Assembly (NCBI GenBank): GCA_029876055.1
Contig: CM056874.1
Span: forward strand, 6,138,001 to 6,202,000
From: Madurella fahalii
Lineage: Eukaryota; Ascomycota; Sordariomycetes; Sordariales
DNA: 64,000 nucleotides
Reading direction: 5' to 3'
Positions 22,138-32,685 of this stretch are shown one piece after another. Position numbers and translations under genes: made by a program. The notes under the pieces were generated by a model. That model searched no databases, was not told where the DNA came from, and saw only the letters and a list, made by a program, of their open reading frames with translations. The stretch's first letter is position 1; every line of letters starts with the position of its first letter.

Positions 22138-23020
22138 GGTGTCTCGTTGGTGATCGTTGTTAACCAGTATTGCGCAGTTGAGCTCCCTTTTTGCGGATCC
22201 TCTGGGCCATAAGCATCTGCTAAGGTTGCTGAGTGAGCTTTGGATATCCCTTCTTTCGTTGGGCACCGAATCGGCTGGTGGACAATGCCGTCAATCACCC
22301 CACATCCGCTGAGAGAAGCCCAGGGTCTGACATGAGAGAGCCTGACCCCGCACTCCACCAGAAATTTGATTCATGGGTTAGGGTTAGTTTCAGTAACACT
22401 TAGGATCGAAAGGGAGCTTGCTCTGTGCTTCTCGAAGGCTTTGTTAGCAGTCAATCATGGGAAGAGGCACATATTCCTGGTTGCACCAGCCTCAGACTTG
22501 GTCAAGCAGAAGTTGGGGCAATTCCAAAGGATGAATTGGGAAAATAATGAAATAAAATAAAATAAAAATACATGACACCTAAAGAGGGCCCAAGCAATGG
22601 GGAGACTCCTGAACATATACGTATATTATTTGCGGTGGGTGCTTCTTGCCATTTACCAGTCCTTTTGCACCTTCGGGAAGAATTGAGGATGATGGCCAGC
22701 TCGCCAGGGACGGGATTGCCCTAGCATTGGCCAATTGCAATCGATGCTCGGAGTTGCGGCGCTGGTTCCTCCGAGGCTGCTCATCTCGGGCAGAGGAGCT
22801 GGGCTTGCCGGGGGCCTTGCATGCAAGGCCGACAGGGGTCTTTCAGCAACGTAAGCTTTTCGAGACAGCTGCTGCCAGAAGGCCACGGTGATGGTCCAGA
22901 AGGGTGCATTGACGATTGACTGAGGCCAACCCCTTGCATTCCCGTCGCCGTTCCCTTCTGCAACTCTTCAATTGGCAGGCGCAAGAGGTTCATGACCGTC
23001 TTGCCGTCGCCTCTCCCAAG
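22138..23020. other. Divergent intergenic region hexokinase / OST1
   Basis: 883 bp of promoter sequence for both genes. It contains a telobox-like GGGTTAGGGTTAG at 22375-22387 and an AT-rich stretch with AAATAAAATAAAATAAAA around 22550-22570. No gene seen. Confidence 0.55.
22375..22387 (+). promoter_or_regulatory. Telobox-like motif upstream of hexokinase
   Basis: Two abutting TTAGGG-type repeats (GGGTTAGGGTTAG), 238 nt upstream of the hexokinase start. In fungi and plants such words in promoters can bind Myb-like telomere-repeat factors (for example Tbf1). Function here is inference. Confidence 0.35.
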
Positions 23021-24609
23021 ATGAAGACATCAGCCGTCTTCTCTGCCTTCTTTTCGCTGCTCTCGCTAGCTTCGGCGGCGAGCTCGGGCAAGAGCAGCTC
23101 CACCAGCACGACGCTCCCGGCCACCTTCAAGCCGCCCCAGGTCTTCAAGAATGCAAACCTCGTGCATGTCATCTCGGCCGAGAAGAATTACATCAAGGAG
23201 AACATCAATGTGTTGATCGAAAACATCGACAAGGCGGCCCAAGATGAATACTTCCTGCCGTTTACGGCCGACCAGATGTCGCGACTTGGTGGGGTGGATG
23301 TGAAGGATCGCAAGGACGCCAGCGCTGGGCCTTTTGTCGCCGAGGCCGTCGAGTTTGACCAGGAAAGGTTGGTGGTAAAAGCCGAGAGGGCCATGGCTCC
23401 AGCGGTCTAACGTGGCCATAGTGATGTTCAATATCTCCGTATCCGACTTCCCAAGCCCCTCGCGCCCGGCGCGCAGCAGACCCTCGGCATCAGCTATTAT
23501 CTCCTCAAGGCATACAGCCCCCTCCCTGCCGCCATCAAGCAGGATGAGCAGCAATACCTCACGTTTTCCTTCTCGGCCTACTGCCCCTCCGTCTACACCA
23601 CTACGAAGCAGAAGACCGAGGTCAAGTTCCCGTCTAGCAACATCCCTGACTACACCAAGCTTCCCGGGAGCGGCGACATTGGGGAGTTCCCGCAGAAGCA
23701 GGGGTCTAAGCTCACCTATGGCCCCTTCGACGAGAAGCCCGCTGGCGCCACCCAGCCCGTGCGCGTCCGATTCGAGTTCAACAAGCCCGTGAACCATGTC
23801 TCGCGCCTCGAGCGGGACATTGAGGTCAGCCACTGGGGCGGCAACGTCGCCTTTGAGGAGCGCTACACGCTGCACCACCTGGGCGCCAACCTCTCATCGC
23901 TCTTCAACCGGGTCAAGTGGCAGCAGTCACAATACTATCAGCCCAACACGTTCGCCCTCAAGGAAATGAAGTTTCCCCTGCGGGTGGGTAGCGTGGACCC
24001 CTACTATACTGACATCATTGGCAACGTCTCGACTTCGCGCTTCCGGAGCAACAAGCGAGAGGCCATGCTTGAGATCAAGCCGCGGTACCCTGTGTTTGGT
24101 GGCTGGAAATACCCTTTCACGATTGGATGGAATTCGGACGCGAAGAACTTCCTCAGGAAGACGGCTACTGGCGGGTTCGTCCTGAACATTCCTCTTCTGG
24201 AGGGGCCGAGGCAGGTGGAGGGTGTTGAGTACGAGCAGGTCGAGGTCCGGATTATCCTACCCGAAGGCGCCGAGTACGATAAGCCCCAATTCTTCCCCTA
24301 TTGACTGCCGTAATGCTGACTCTACCCAGGAATGTCAAGTACCACACCTCTATCCCGTCATCGTCCATCACGGAAGCCGGTGTGGAGGTTCACAGGACCT
24401 TCTTGGACACCATCGGCCGGACGGCGCTCGTTATCAAGGCACGCAACCTGGTGGACGACTTCAGGGACCGCGAGCTGATTGTGTCGTATGACTACCCGCT
24501 CATGGCGAGCCTGCGCAAGCCTCTGATGATATTTGGGAGCGCGATTGCGTTCTTTGCCGGCGTTTGGGCGATTGGAAATATCGAGTTGAAGTTTGCTTCC
24601 AAGAAATAA
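23021..24609 (+). CDS. OST1: Oligosaccharyltransferase subunit OST1 (ribophorin I)
   Basis: Subunit of the ER complex that transfers the dolichol-linked glycan to Asn-X-Ser/Thr sites. Exons 23021-23367, 23422-24273 and 24330-24609 give 492 residues. The start is the ATG before a clear signal peptide (MKTSAVFSAFFSLLSLASA). The luminal ribophorin I domain includes RIRLPKPLAPGAQQTLGISY, SHWGGNVAFEERYTLHHLGA and LEIKPRYPVFGGWKYPFTIG. A single C-terminal membrane segment (LMIFGSAIAFFAGVWAIGNI) is followed by a short tail ending in KFASKK, a lysine-rich tail of the kind seen on ER membrane proteins. The first donor, GTTGGT, and the second, GTACGA, are off consensus, but both junctions are fixed by frame. 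Confidence 0.95.
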
Positions 24610-24817
24610 AGGGAGTGCGCTGGTTTAATATAAAAGGGTAGGTTTCCTTGTTCTGGTGTATTTTTGTATCCATCTCTCGACTAGGGCTCGAAAAGCAATG
24701 GGATGATCATTTTGTATGGGTTGGTGTTTAGTTCAGTTGCGAGTTTGCTCGGTTCCAGCAAAGCCAGGACGGCCATTGAAGAGCCGAATCGGCAACTGCT
24801 AAACTTAAACACGGCAG

Positions 24818-24891
24818 GGTCCGATGGTGTAGTTGGTTATCACGTCAGTCTAACACACTGAAGGTCTCCAGTTCGAACCTGGATCGGATCA
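24818..24891 (+). tRNA. tRNA-Val (anticodon AAC)
   Basis: Full cloverleaf readable by eye. The acceptor stem GGTCCGA pairs with TCGGATC, the D arm contains TGGTGTAGTTGGTTA (A box), the anticodon stem is TCAGT/ACTGA with loop CTAACAC (anticodon AAC), and the T arm is CCAGTTCGAACCTGG (B box). No intron. A run of six T at about 24930-24935 is a plausible RNA polymerase III stop. Confidence 0.95.
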
Positions 24892-25546
24892 ATGCGTTCA
24901 GTGGAAGCGGTTCATTACTGCAGTCCATAATTTTTTGGGGGGGCCGTGGTGGGGTGTTGTGGATGGTTCCGCTTATGGATCTCGAAGGTCTGGATGGACA
25001 ATCCAAGATGTCCTTTCTTCTTGCTTTGCCGCTCAGTTTTGCATTAATTGCAATACACTACAGCAGCTCGTTACATAAAGCAGACGCAGGGTGACGTCGC
25101 TTCTGGAATACGAAGCCGGACTTCTAGACCGTTCTTCAGGCGTGATCTCCGTCGATTGCCAAGATTGGTCATCTGGGCACCACACCTGCTTGGCCGTTGT
25201 GACAAAGAGACGATATTGGCTGATGCCAAGTCCACAGCAAATGCAGGCTTGCAATCCAAGGGTCCAAATGGTCCCTACGCGCGTCACACCAAGCCGCGGG
25301 ATGACGGACCCTGCTGAAAGCACGAAGGCCGCTTCTCAGGATGACCGAGCCTTGAGCCTAAGGCGGCTCTCTAGTACAAGTGATAAATAAATACCTACCC
25401 ACTTGACCCGGCATATGACACCCAAGCGAACAGCAGTCATCCGCTCCATTCTCAGTCTCTGTCATCCAAAACCAACGTCTTCCAAGACAAACCAACATTG
25501 TCTCCCCCCATAACATTCAACGGGACAAAGACAACACAAAGACAAC
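24892..25546. other. Intergenic between tRNA-Val and the His-rich small gene
   Basis: 655 bp. A G-run and T-run follow the tRNA. The last ~130 bases are CA-rich, A/C-biased leader-like sequence before the small gene. Nothing else was recognised. Confidence 0.5.
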
Positions 25547-25789
25547 ATGTGTTTCGGCCCGGCACCAACAGAAAAATACTACTACCACGAGGAGACCGTC
25601 CCTGCGAGGCCGCACCGTCACCACCACCATCACCACCACCGCTCGTCCCGGTCAAGCTACGCCAGCGTGCCGAGAGGGTATTACTCAGCCAGTCCGAGGG
25701 CGAGCATGACGAGCTATAGGAGCAGTAGCAGGAGCAGCGCCCCAGTTGTGTACGAGTATCAGAGGACTAGTAGGACACGATATGTCTAG
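25547..25789 (+). CDS. Small His/Ser/Arg-rich protein of unknown function
   Basis: 80 residues, single exon, beginning MCFGPAPTEKYYYHEE. The centre holds nine His within eleven residues (about 22-31), followed by Ser/Tyr/Arg-rich sequence with RSSRSSYASVPRGYYSASPR and a tail ending RTSRTRYV. There is no signal peptide or membrane segment. Small proteins starting MCFG with Tyr/Ser/Arg-rich tails are common in filamentous ascomycetes, but I know of no assigned function. The CA-rich, A-biased leader upstream supports real expression. The poly-His stretch could bind metal ions; that is inference. Confidence 0.65.
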   Translation: MCFGPAPTEKYYYHEETVPARPHRHHHHHHHRSSRSSYASVPRGYYSASPRASMTSYRSSSRSSAPVVYEYQRTSRTRYV

Positions 25790-26702
25790 GCTGGCGGTTA
25801 TTTATTTCTTGTGGGGGAGGAGGCGTGGAAGTGGCTGGCACATGTACAACAGCGCGGGATTTGATCATAGCGAGGGAAAATGACGGCGCTTTTTTGGGAT
25901 TAGAGCATAAGTGCATTTTGGGGTTGGGCACGTGTAGTTCATGGTAATGGGTTCATGAGAGGAATTGACTGATCTTTTTTTTTTTTTTTTTTCCAAATTT
26001 GAGTACTACCACACAGTTCGTCCCGAGGGTATTGCAGATGGGATGTGGCGTGGATGCTCAAGGGTGCAGAACGGCCCGAGCTATGACGTCACACTCCTGC
26101 CATGTTCCATCATCTTGGGACAACATACCTTCTCTATGATTGACCATTGAAAGTAGCTTGGATTAAGTCATGGCGTGGCGTGCTTTGTGATGTGATAGGA
26201 GACGAACCGTTCATTCCAAGCCTAAAAAACCTGGAGTAGATGTAGAGATGATGTCTTCCAGCTCGCACTTCACACTCATCAAGAGGGACTTTCGCCCTAG
26301 ACCCTGACAGCCGAGTTAAGCTGTCGTGATCAAGTACTTTACTGCGAGCCAGAAATTCATCGCCAGGAACTGGAGTTCTAATACACATAAGGGTATGTGA
26401 CGTTGATGGCGCAACCCCATTAGAGCACAGTAGTCGCAACCCTCAACGACTCGCTGGGACCAACGAGACCATCACCACGAGAATAGATAGGCAGTGTTTC
26501 CTTGACAAGCGGCCTGACTAGAACTACCCCTGAGTCTGTCCACTCCCGTCCCAATTCAAAAGCGCCTGCCGCCGCTGGAACGAGCGCAGAAAGCACAGAA
26601 AGCGCAAAGCAAACACAGCCCCTGCTGGTGCTTGCGCCTTCTTATCTAACCATCTCGAGAAAGCACAAGATTCTAGTAGTGGCCTCAGAACAAAACCCAA
26701 CC
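25790..26702. other. Intergenic between His-rich gene and Pil1-type gene
   Basis: 913 bp with a T-run of about 18 (from about 25976) and otherwise no gene, RNA or repeat that I can support. Confidence 0.5.
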
Positions 26703-27974
26703 ATGTAAGTCGTCTGCTTCTTGTCAACACCTATCCCAAATTAGCATCCTACAACCGGCCGGAAATAAAAATGTCACGAAGAAGCACCGACAGCGGTCGA
26801 CTTCCCTCTCTTTCCCAGTGGTATTACACTCACAACCCCCCCCCCCCCCCCCTTAACCGTCCACATGACTCTCTTTCCGAACCCCCTACTAACGCAGAGA
26901 CACTAGGAACCGCAGTCTCTCCATCCGCTCCTCCAAGTCGGTCCGCTCCGGCACCGCCTCGTCCACCACGACGTCGCCGACGCACCACCGGCACCGCTTC
27001 TCGCTCACGTCGCTGCGGCACCCGGCGCACCCGAGCCCGGCCAAGCGGCTCCACCGGCTGATCAAGACGGTCAACAACCTGATCGCAGCGCACTCGGCGG
27101 CGGCGCGGGAGCGGATGGCGATCGCGACGCAGCTGTCGGAGTGGGGGGAGCAGACGGGGGACGAGGCCGTGTCGGACCTGAGCGACAAGGTCGGGGTGGT
27201 GCTGTCGGAGCTGGGCGAGCAGGAGGAGGCGTACGCGGGCGCGCTCGACGACCGCAGCCGCGCCCTGCTCAAGGCGATCCGCAACACGGAGCGCAGCGTG
27301 CAGCCCGCCCGCGACGCCAAGCGCCGGCTCGCCGACGACATCGCCCGCCTCAAGGCCCGCGAGCCCCAGAGCGCCCGCCTCGTCACCCTCGAGCAGGAGC
27401 TGGTCCGCGCCGAGGCCGAAGGGCTGGTGGCGGACGCCCAGTTGGGGAATGTGGTACGTTTTTTGCTCTCTTTTTTCTTCTTTACTTTACCCTTTTTCTT
27501 CTCCGTCTTCCTGTTCTTAACTTTCTACGTCCCCCCCTCCCCCCTCCTTTCCGCCGTTCTGTCCCAGATTATACCTACCCCTTTTTCTTGAGGTATGCGG
27601 GGCGAGCCGGTGCTAATGCACAACAGACGCGGCAGAAGCTTAAAGAGGCGTATACCGCCGAGTTTCTGGCCACCATCGAGCGCGCAGAGAAGCAGATCAT
27701 CCTCTCGCGGCACGGCCTGCGCTTGCTGCAGCTGATCGACGACACGCCGATCGTCCCCGGCGATGTGCGGCCGCCCTATGCGCACGCCTCGCAGGCGAGG
27801 CAGATCCTGAACGACGCCGAGGATGACCTGCGGGATTGGCGGCCGGGCGAGTTGCTGGGTGAAGACGTCAAGTCCGTTGTCGACGGGGACTCGTCATTGC
27901 TGCCGCAGGTGGAGAGTAAGGTAAAGGGGAAGGATAAAGGGAAGGAAGTGGAAGTGGACGGAGTTGGTGCGTAA
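26703..27974 (+). CDS. Eisosome BAR-domain protein, Pil1/Lsp1 family
   Basis: Pil1/Lsp1 proteins form the half-pipe membrane scaffold of eisosomes under the plasma membrane. Exons 26703-26704 (only AT of the start codon), 26907-27453 and 27627-27974 give 298 residues. The first intron (26705-26906) has a GTAAGT donor and a TACTAAC branch site; the acceptor CACTAG supplies the G of ATG, giving MNRSLSIRSSKSVRS. The BAR core is clear: RLHRLIKTVNNLIAAHSAAA, then after the second intron TRQKLKEAYTAEFLATIERA, EKQIILSRHGLRLLQLIDDT, PIVPGDVRPPYAHASQARQI and LNDAEDDLRDW. Intron 1 contains a 17-C run (26836-26852). No other ATG is in frame upstream, which is why the split start is chosen. Confidence 0.9.
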
Positions 27975-28206
27975 ACGGGAAGTGCGGCCAGATTGCCAAG
28001 TTCATGAAGTGTTCTATGTTTTTTTGCCATTGGGAGTTTCTTGATTCCATCATTATACCTAGTCTGTGCTGCAGCTATGTTGCGAGTTTATGTCTTGAAA
28101 ACGCACTCGGGAATTCCACTACACTACGCGCCTCCTGAAATGTGATAAACGCCTAGAGTCCAGCCAAAACACTCCAAGCTCCCGTTGTTATCTCGTCTAT
28201 ACCATG

Positions 28207-31200
28207 TCATGAAACGGTTGCCGTCACCCTCCTAACATTCTTCCTCGCGCCGTCCCCGCTAACCATAACCGCCCCCTCCATCTCCAGCGTCCTCATCACC
28301 TCGGCAAATTCGCCCGCCTCAACCGGAACGCCCGTGCTCTCGGCAAGCTTCCTCGCCACCTCTGAGAACCTCACTGCCTGCCCGCCAGCCGTCAACTCAT
28401 CCAGCAACTTGACCACGGCGTCCTTCATATCCGCGCGGCGCTTGCGCTCCGCTGCGCTGGTGCCCTCGGTGAGCAGGCTCATGTCGATGCGGCCCTGAGC
28501 GTCCGTGGCCGCCGTCTTGAGCGCCGACTTGATCAGCCGGACGGCCTCCTTAACGTCTTCGCGCGTCACGGTATCCGACAGGCGCATCTTGGCGTGCGCC
28601 TCGGCCAGCCGGATCATGGACTCGAGCTGCCGCGTCGTGGCCGTGATGCGCTTCTCGGCGGCGCGCACATCCTGCCCGAGCTTGCGCATCTCGACGTACG
28701 AGTCGACCAGCTCACGGCCGGCCTCCGGAGAGATGGTGGGGTGGATGTTGGCACGGGCGTACGAAATGTACGACGTGAGGAACTCGATTGGCTGGGGGGA
28801 AGTTAGTTGTGTCATTTCAAGGAGCCAAGGTGATGAGGGAACTCACCAAGATGTCATTGGAGGAGTGGGCTGACTCGGGCTTGTCCTCGAGGTACATGGA
28901 CAGCAAGTGGCGCGCCAGTCGCTGGTCAGTCTTCTCGTCGACCCGGTCGAGGATGAGGTAGACCAGATCAAAACGGGATAAGAGGGTAGGCGGAAGGTCA
29001 ATGTTTTGCGGTACGGAGAGGTCGGGGTTGTACCGACTGCCGATCGGGTTGGCAGATGCGAGGATGCTTGTCCTGGCGTTGAGCGTAGTAATGATGCCCG
29101 CCTTGGCCACCGACACCGTCTGTTGCTCCATCACTTCGTGGAGGACCGACCGCGTGGAGTCGTTCATCTTGTCAAACTCGTCGATACAGCACACACCACC
29201 ATCTGACAAGACGAGAGCGCCTGACTCAAGAACCAGTTGCCGTGTCTCAGGATCACGAGTCACGTAGGCCGTGAGGCCGACGGCAGAAGAACCCTTGCCG
29301 CTGGTATAAACGCCACGCGGGGCGATTCTGTGCACGTAGGACAGGAGCTGCGACTTCGACGTCGACGGATCGCCGCAGAGCAGGACGTTGATGTCGCCGC
29401 GATACCTGGGGCTTGCTCCCTTCTCAAAGGTTTTGTTCGTACCGCCAAACAGCTGCAGAAGGATGCCCTTCTTCACATCGTCCATCTCGTAGATCGAAGG
29501 GGCTAGAGACCGAGCGAGAAGCTCGTAGATGTCGGGGCGAGCCGCCGTGGCCTTGATCTTCTCCTCTTCCTCAGGCGTGACCGTCTTGATCTCGTCGAGG
29601 CCCCGACCACTGGCATGCGCCTCCTCTTCCTCTGCGAGATCGAGCGTAGAAGGGTCCGCTCCCATTCTCTTCCGGTCAACTTTCTGCACGTGGATGACAT
29701 CGACGTAGGTCTTGTGCACGCTCTTGACTGTCCTCAACCGCGGATTTACACGAACAGGCGTGACTTTGTAAATGCCCGTGAGTTCCACCCGGTCACCGGC
29801 CTTGCAAAAGTCAACCAGTTCGTTGTAGATGCAGACGGACACGGAATGAGGCGTCTGGCCAGCGGGGACGGCGTCAGGGGTCTCTTGTAGTTTGATGACT
29901 TGCTTATCCTCAAATATGCAGCGGTTGTGGATGATCTGCATCGAGTTTTTGGACTTGCAACGAGCGCGGGGGCACTCGGTGGGCTCGCGGATCTTGCCCC
30001 TGTCTAAGACGACAGTGACCGAGTGTCCGCAAACGCTGCACTTGAAAAAAGCTTCCTTCATATCGGGAATAACGGGCGTGGCTCGGATAACGAGACCCTT
30101 GATGGCGACGAGCTTGTCCATGTCTGAAGGATTGAGATCCCGCAGGTTGGTGGTGCTGTCTAGACCCCAAGGTCGAACGAGGTACTGCTCGTTGGCAACC
30201 TGGTCCTCGAGACTAGGCGCCTGAGGTTGCGATGGCCGAGGAGTGGACGGCTCCTCACCCCGTTCCGAGCTCGGGAAAGCAAGCTCAGAACTCTGAGAAG
30301 CCTGTGGAGCGTTGGACGTGCTCTGAGCGGCTGCTCTCTGGTTCGCCATTTCGGCTCGCGCGAGTTCAATCATGCAGTCATGAACACACTGGTCCATGAC
30401 AGGCACGATCTCGGTCGGGTACGCCTGGCATTGGTGCCACAACTTCACAGTCCGTGGGTAGGCCTTGAGATCGCGGAGATCCAGGTACAGCTTGTTGGTG
30501 CCAAGGAGCAGCATGTTCTCCAATGCCTCCCAGTAGGGCTTCGAATTCGCTTCCGGGTTGTCATTGGTGTCAGCTTCGGTGGCGCCGTCCGCCCACATCC
30601 GGTACTTTTTGGTGAAGTTCTTGAGGAAATCCCTGAACGAGACGAAGGAATCCTCGAGAGATACCGTAGTACCCCAAACCAGACTTTGACTTGAGCCGCC
30701 AAGAGCATCCGCTTCTGAAGTATGGGGGTTGTTGTTTGCAAATGACGCAGCATCCGACCCGATGGCGGAGCCGTCACGGATAACTCGACCAGCGTCATCC
30801 AGGATAATTCGGCGAGGCACGCGCGGGGTCCGGATGACATCTGGGTTGATGTCTCCTCGGCTCGCTCTAAAGTTGGTGGACCGCTGCGAGCTCACAAACA
30901 GCGCGCTGCTCTCGCTGCGGAGGTCTGACTGCTGGGTAAGTTGGCGGCCCGGGCTGGAACTGGGGTCGTAGCGGATCGGAGAGGAGTCTAGTGCCAGTGG
31001 CCAGTCAGTTTTGGTGCCCAACGCTTGCCAACAGAATCATTCTCACCCCCAATCAGCGCGCCACTCGCACGGGGGGTGCGGTCACCGGCACTCTGGGTCT
31101 CTGTCTGTTGGCGCAGAGGCGAGCTGGGGACATTCTGCTGGGATGCCGTGCTCTGGCTGTTGCTCATCTGGCGCAGAGGGGACTGGACGCTGCTAGCGCC

Positions 31201-31389
31201 GGGGGCGGGAGACGAGGACTGGTAGAAGAGCGGGCTGGAAGCTAGCTGCGAAGAGCGAGTCTGGCGGGGAGTCCTCTCTGTGCCGGCCGACGGCCCTGCT
31301 GGGGCGGGGCTGCTCCGAGGCTGCGAACTGCGAGTTGCCCGACCAGGCGTTGCGGAGCTCCGCGTCGATCTTTTTGAAGGGGAAGACAT
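28207..31389 (-). CDS. MCM4: DNA replication licensing helicase subunit MCM4
   Basis: Second MCM2-7 subunit in the window. Exons 31047-31389, 28847-30987 and 28207-28791 give 1022 residues; introns have GTGAGA and GTGAGT donors. The N-terminal ~150 residues are Ser/Pro/Gln-rich with many SP/TP sites (MSSPSKRSTRSSATPGRATR), as expected for the DDK/CDK-regulated Mcm4 tail. Then come a Cys4 zinc finger (CSVCGHSV...CPRARC), Walker A GDPSTSKS, Walker B CCIDEFDKMN, and the arginine-finger LLSRFDLVYLILDRVDEKTD. YRGDINVLLCGDPSTSKSQL is Mcm4-typical. The C-terminal exon holds the winged-helix region. Divergent from RET3 with a shared 438-bp promoter containing the element also found upstream of MCM7. 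Confidence 0.97.
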
Positions 31390-31827
31390 CTTGTACGCCG
31401 CTATATCGCTATGTTGGAGAGACTGGCGGCAGCGGGTTTTGCGATGGAAGCGGGTGACTGGGGAGGCGTTGCGGGACGATCTGCGGGAGGAAAGGCGGGA
31501 CGCTCAGTGGAAATGAGAAAAAGGAGACGCGCGAAAGATCGCGTCTCGCCCAAAACCACTTTACACGACCGCGCCGACAAGGGTGTGTTAGCGCGGAATC
31601 CATTAAAGCCCCTGTCGGCGGTACGTACCTTGAATCTGTGGGGCATTTTAAGGTCAAGCCACATCACAGCGGCCGTGTTCACCCCACAACTTCATCGAGA
31701 GAGGACGCACCAGCCAGGCCACTATCACTGCTTCCAGCACACCTTACCCGCCTGTAATTGCGCCGACCAAAATAAAGCCGCCGTCTCTTCAGCATTTTCT
31801 GAGCCTGTCGGAGAATAAACAGCCAAG
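31390..31827. other. Divergent promoter MCM4 / RET3
   Basis: 438 bp. It contains the G1/S-like composite element at 31525-31545, 136 nt from the MCM4 start. No coding sequence supported. Confidence 0.6.
31525..31545 (+). promoter_or_regulatory. Composite MBF/E2F-like element upstream of MCM4
   Basis: AGACGCGCGAAAG (31525-31537) then, after one base, TCGCGTC (31539-31545). It repeats the two words found upstream of MCM7 with one base less between them, and is inverted relative to its gene. The role as a G1/S element is inferred. Confidence 0.6.
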
Positions 31828-32539
31828 ATGTCGCCGGGAATGTCGCTGTATAGCGTGAACGCTATATGTGCGTATAACCGTACAATTGGCACAGGCGCAT
31901 GCTAACGTCGGCCATAGTAATTCTCTCTAGTGAAGACGGGTCGCGCATCTTCGCAAAGTACTATACCCCGCCGCACCAGACTGCGAGCAACCAAGCTGGA
32001 GGTGGTATGAGGAGCTCGTAGTATCTCCCCATACAGACGCCCACGTTGACCGCAGCATAGCCCCAACATCGCAGAACCCCTACCCCGACAAGACGGCGCA
32101 AACGCGCTTCGAGAAGGCGCTCCTCCAAAAGACGGCCAAGCAGACGGGCGACATCTTGCTCTTTGACAACAGGATCGTGCTGTACAAGATGGAGTCGGAC
32201 GTGGCCATCTATGTGGTCGGCAGCCTCGACGACAACGAGATCCTGCTCTACAACGTGCTGCTGGCGCTTAGGGACAGCCTGCACCTGCTCTTCAAACAGT
32301 CGGTCGACAAGCGGACAATAATTGAGAACTACGACCTCGTGTCGCTGGCCATCGACGAGATCTGCGACGACGGCGTGGTGCTCGAGACAGACCCGACCAT
32401 CATCGTGCAGAGGTGCAGCAAGGCGCCGTCGCAGGACGTCAACCTGAGCCGCATCGATCCGTTCAGCGAGCAGGGTGTCAACAACCTGGCGCAGCTAGGC
32501 AAGGCGAAGCTGACGGATTGGTTGCGGCAGGGTTTGTGA
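31828..32539 (+). CDS. RET3: Coatomer (COPI) zeta subunit
   Basis: Zeta-COP is a small-chain subunit of the COPI coat that works in Golgi-to-ER retrieval. Exons 31828-31867, 31918-32004 and 32061-32539 give 201 residues. Splicing yields MSPGMSLYSVNAILILSSED then GSRIFAKYYTPP, the longin-fold start of the zeta/sigma adaptin family. The third exon carries KTAKQTGDILLFDNRIVLYK, YVVGSLDDNEILLYNVLLAL and KRTIIENYDLVSLAIDEICD, all zeta-COP signatures. Donors are GTGCGT and GTATGA; the second junction could also use a GTGGTA three bases earlier, changing one residue. Convergent with SUA5. Confidence 0.95.
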
Positions 32540-32685
32540 GGGAGGGGTTCACTATTATTAGATGTGGGAGGGTTATGACTTGAAATGGAGTTTTATGTGA
32601 AAAAGGCCGGGCATGCCAGGTATCATCGGGTAGCAGAAAACCAAGTGTTGATCCGTCTCCTGCGAGACCGTCTAATGCCGTCTAT

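Noticed and set aside
26836..26852. 17-C run as a functional element
   Set aside because: Lies in an intron; most simply a homopolymer tract, possibly of uncertain length in the assembly.
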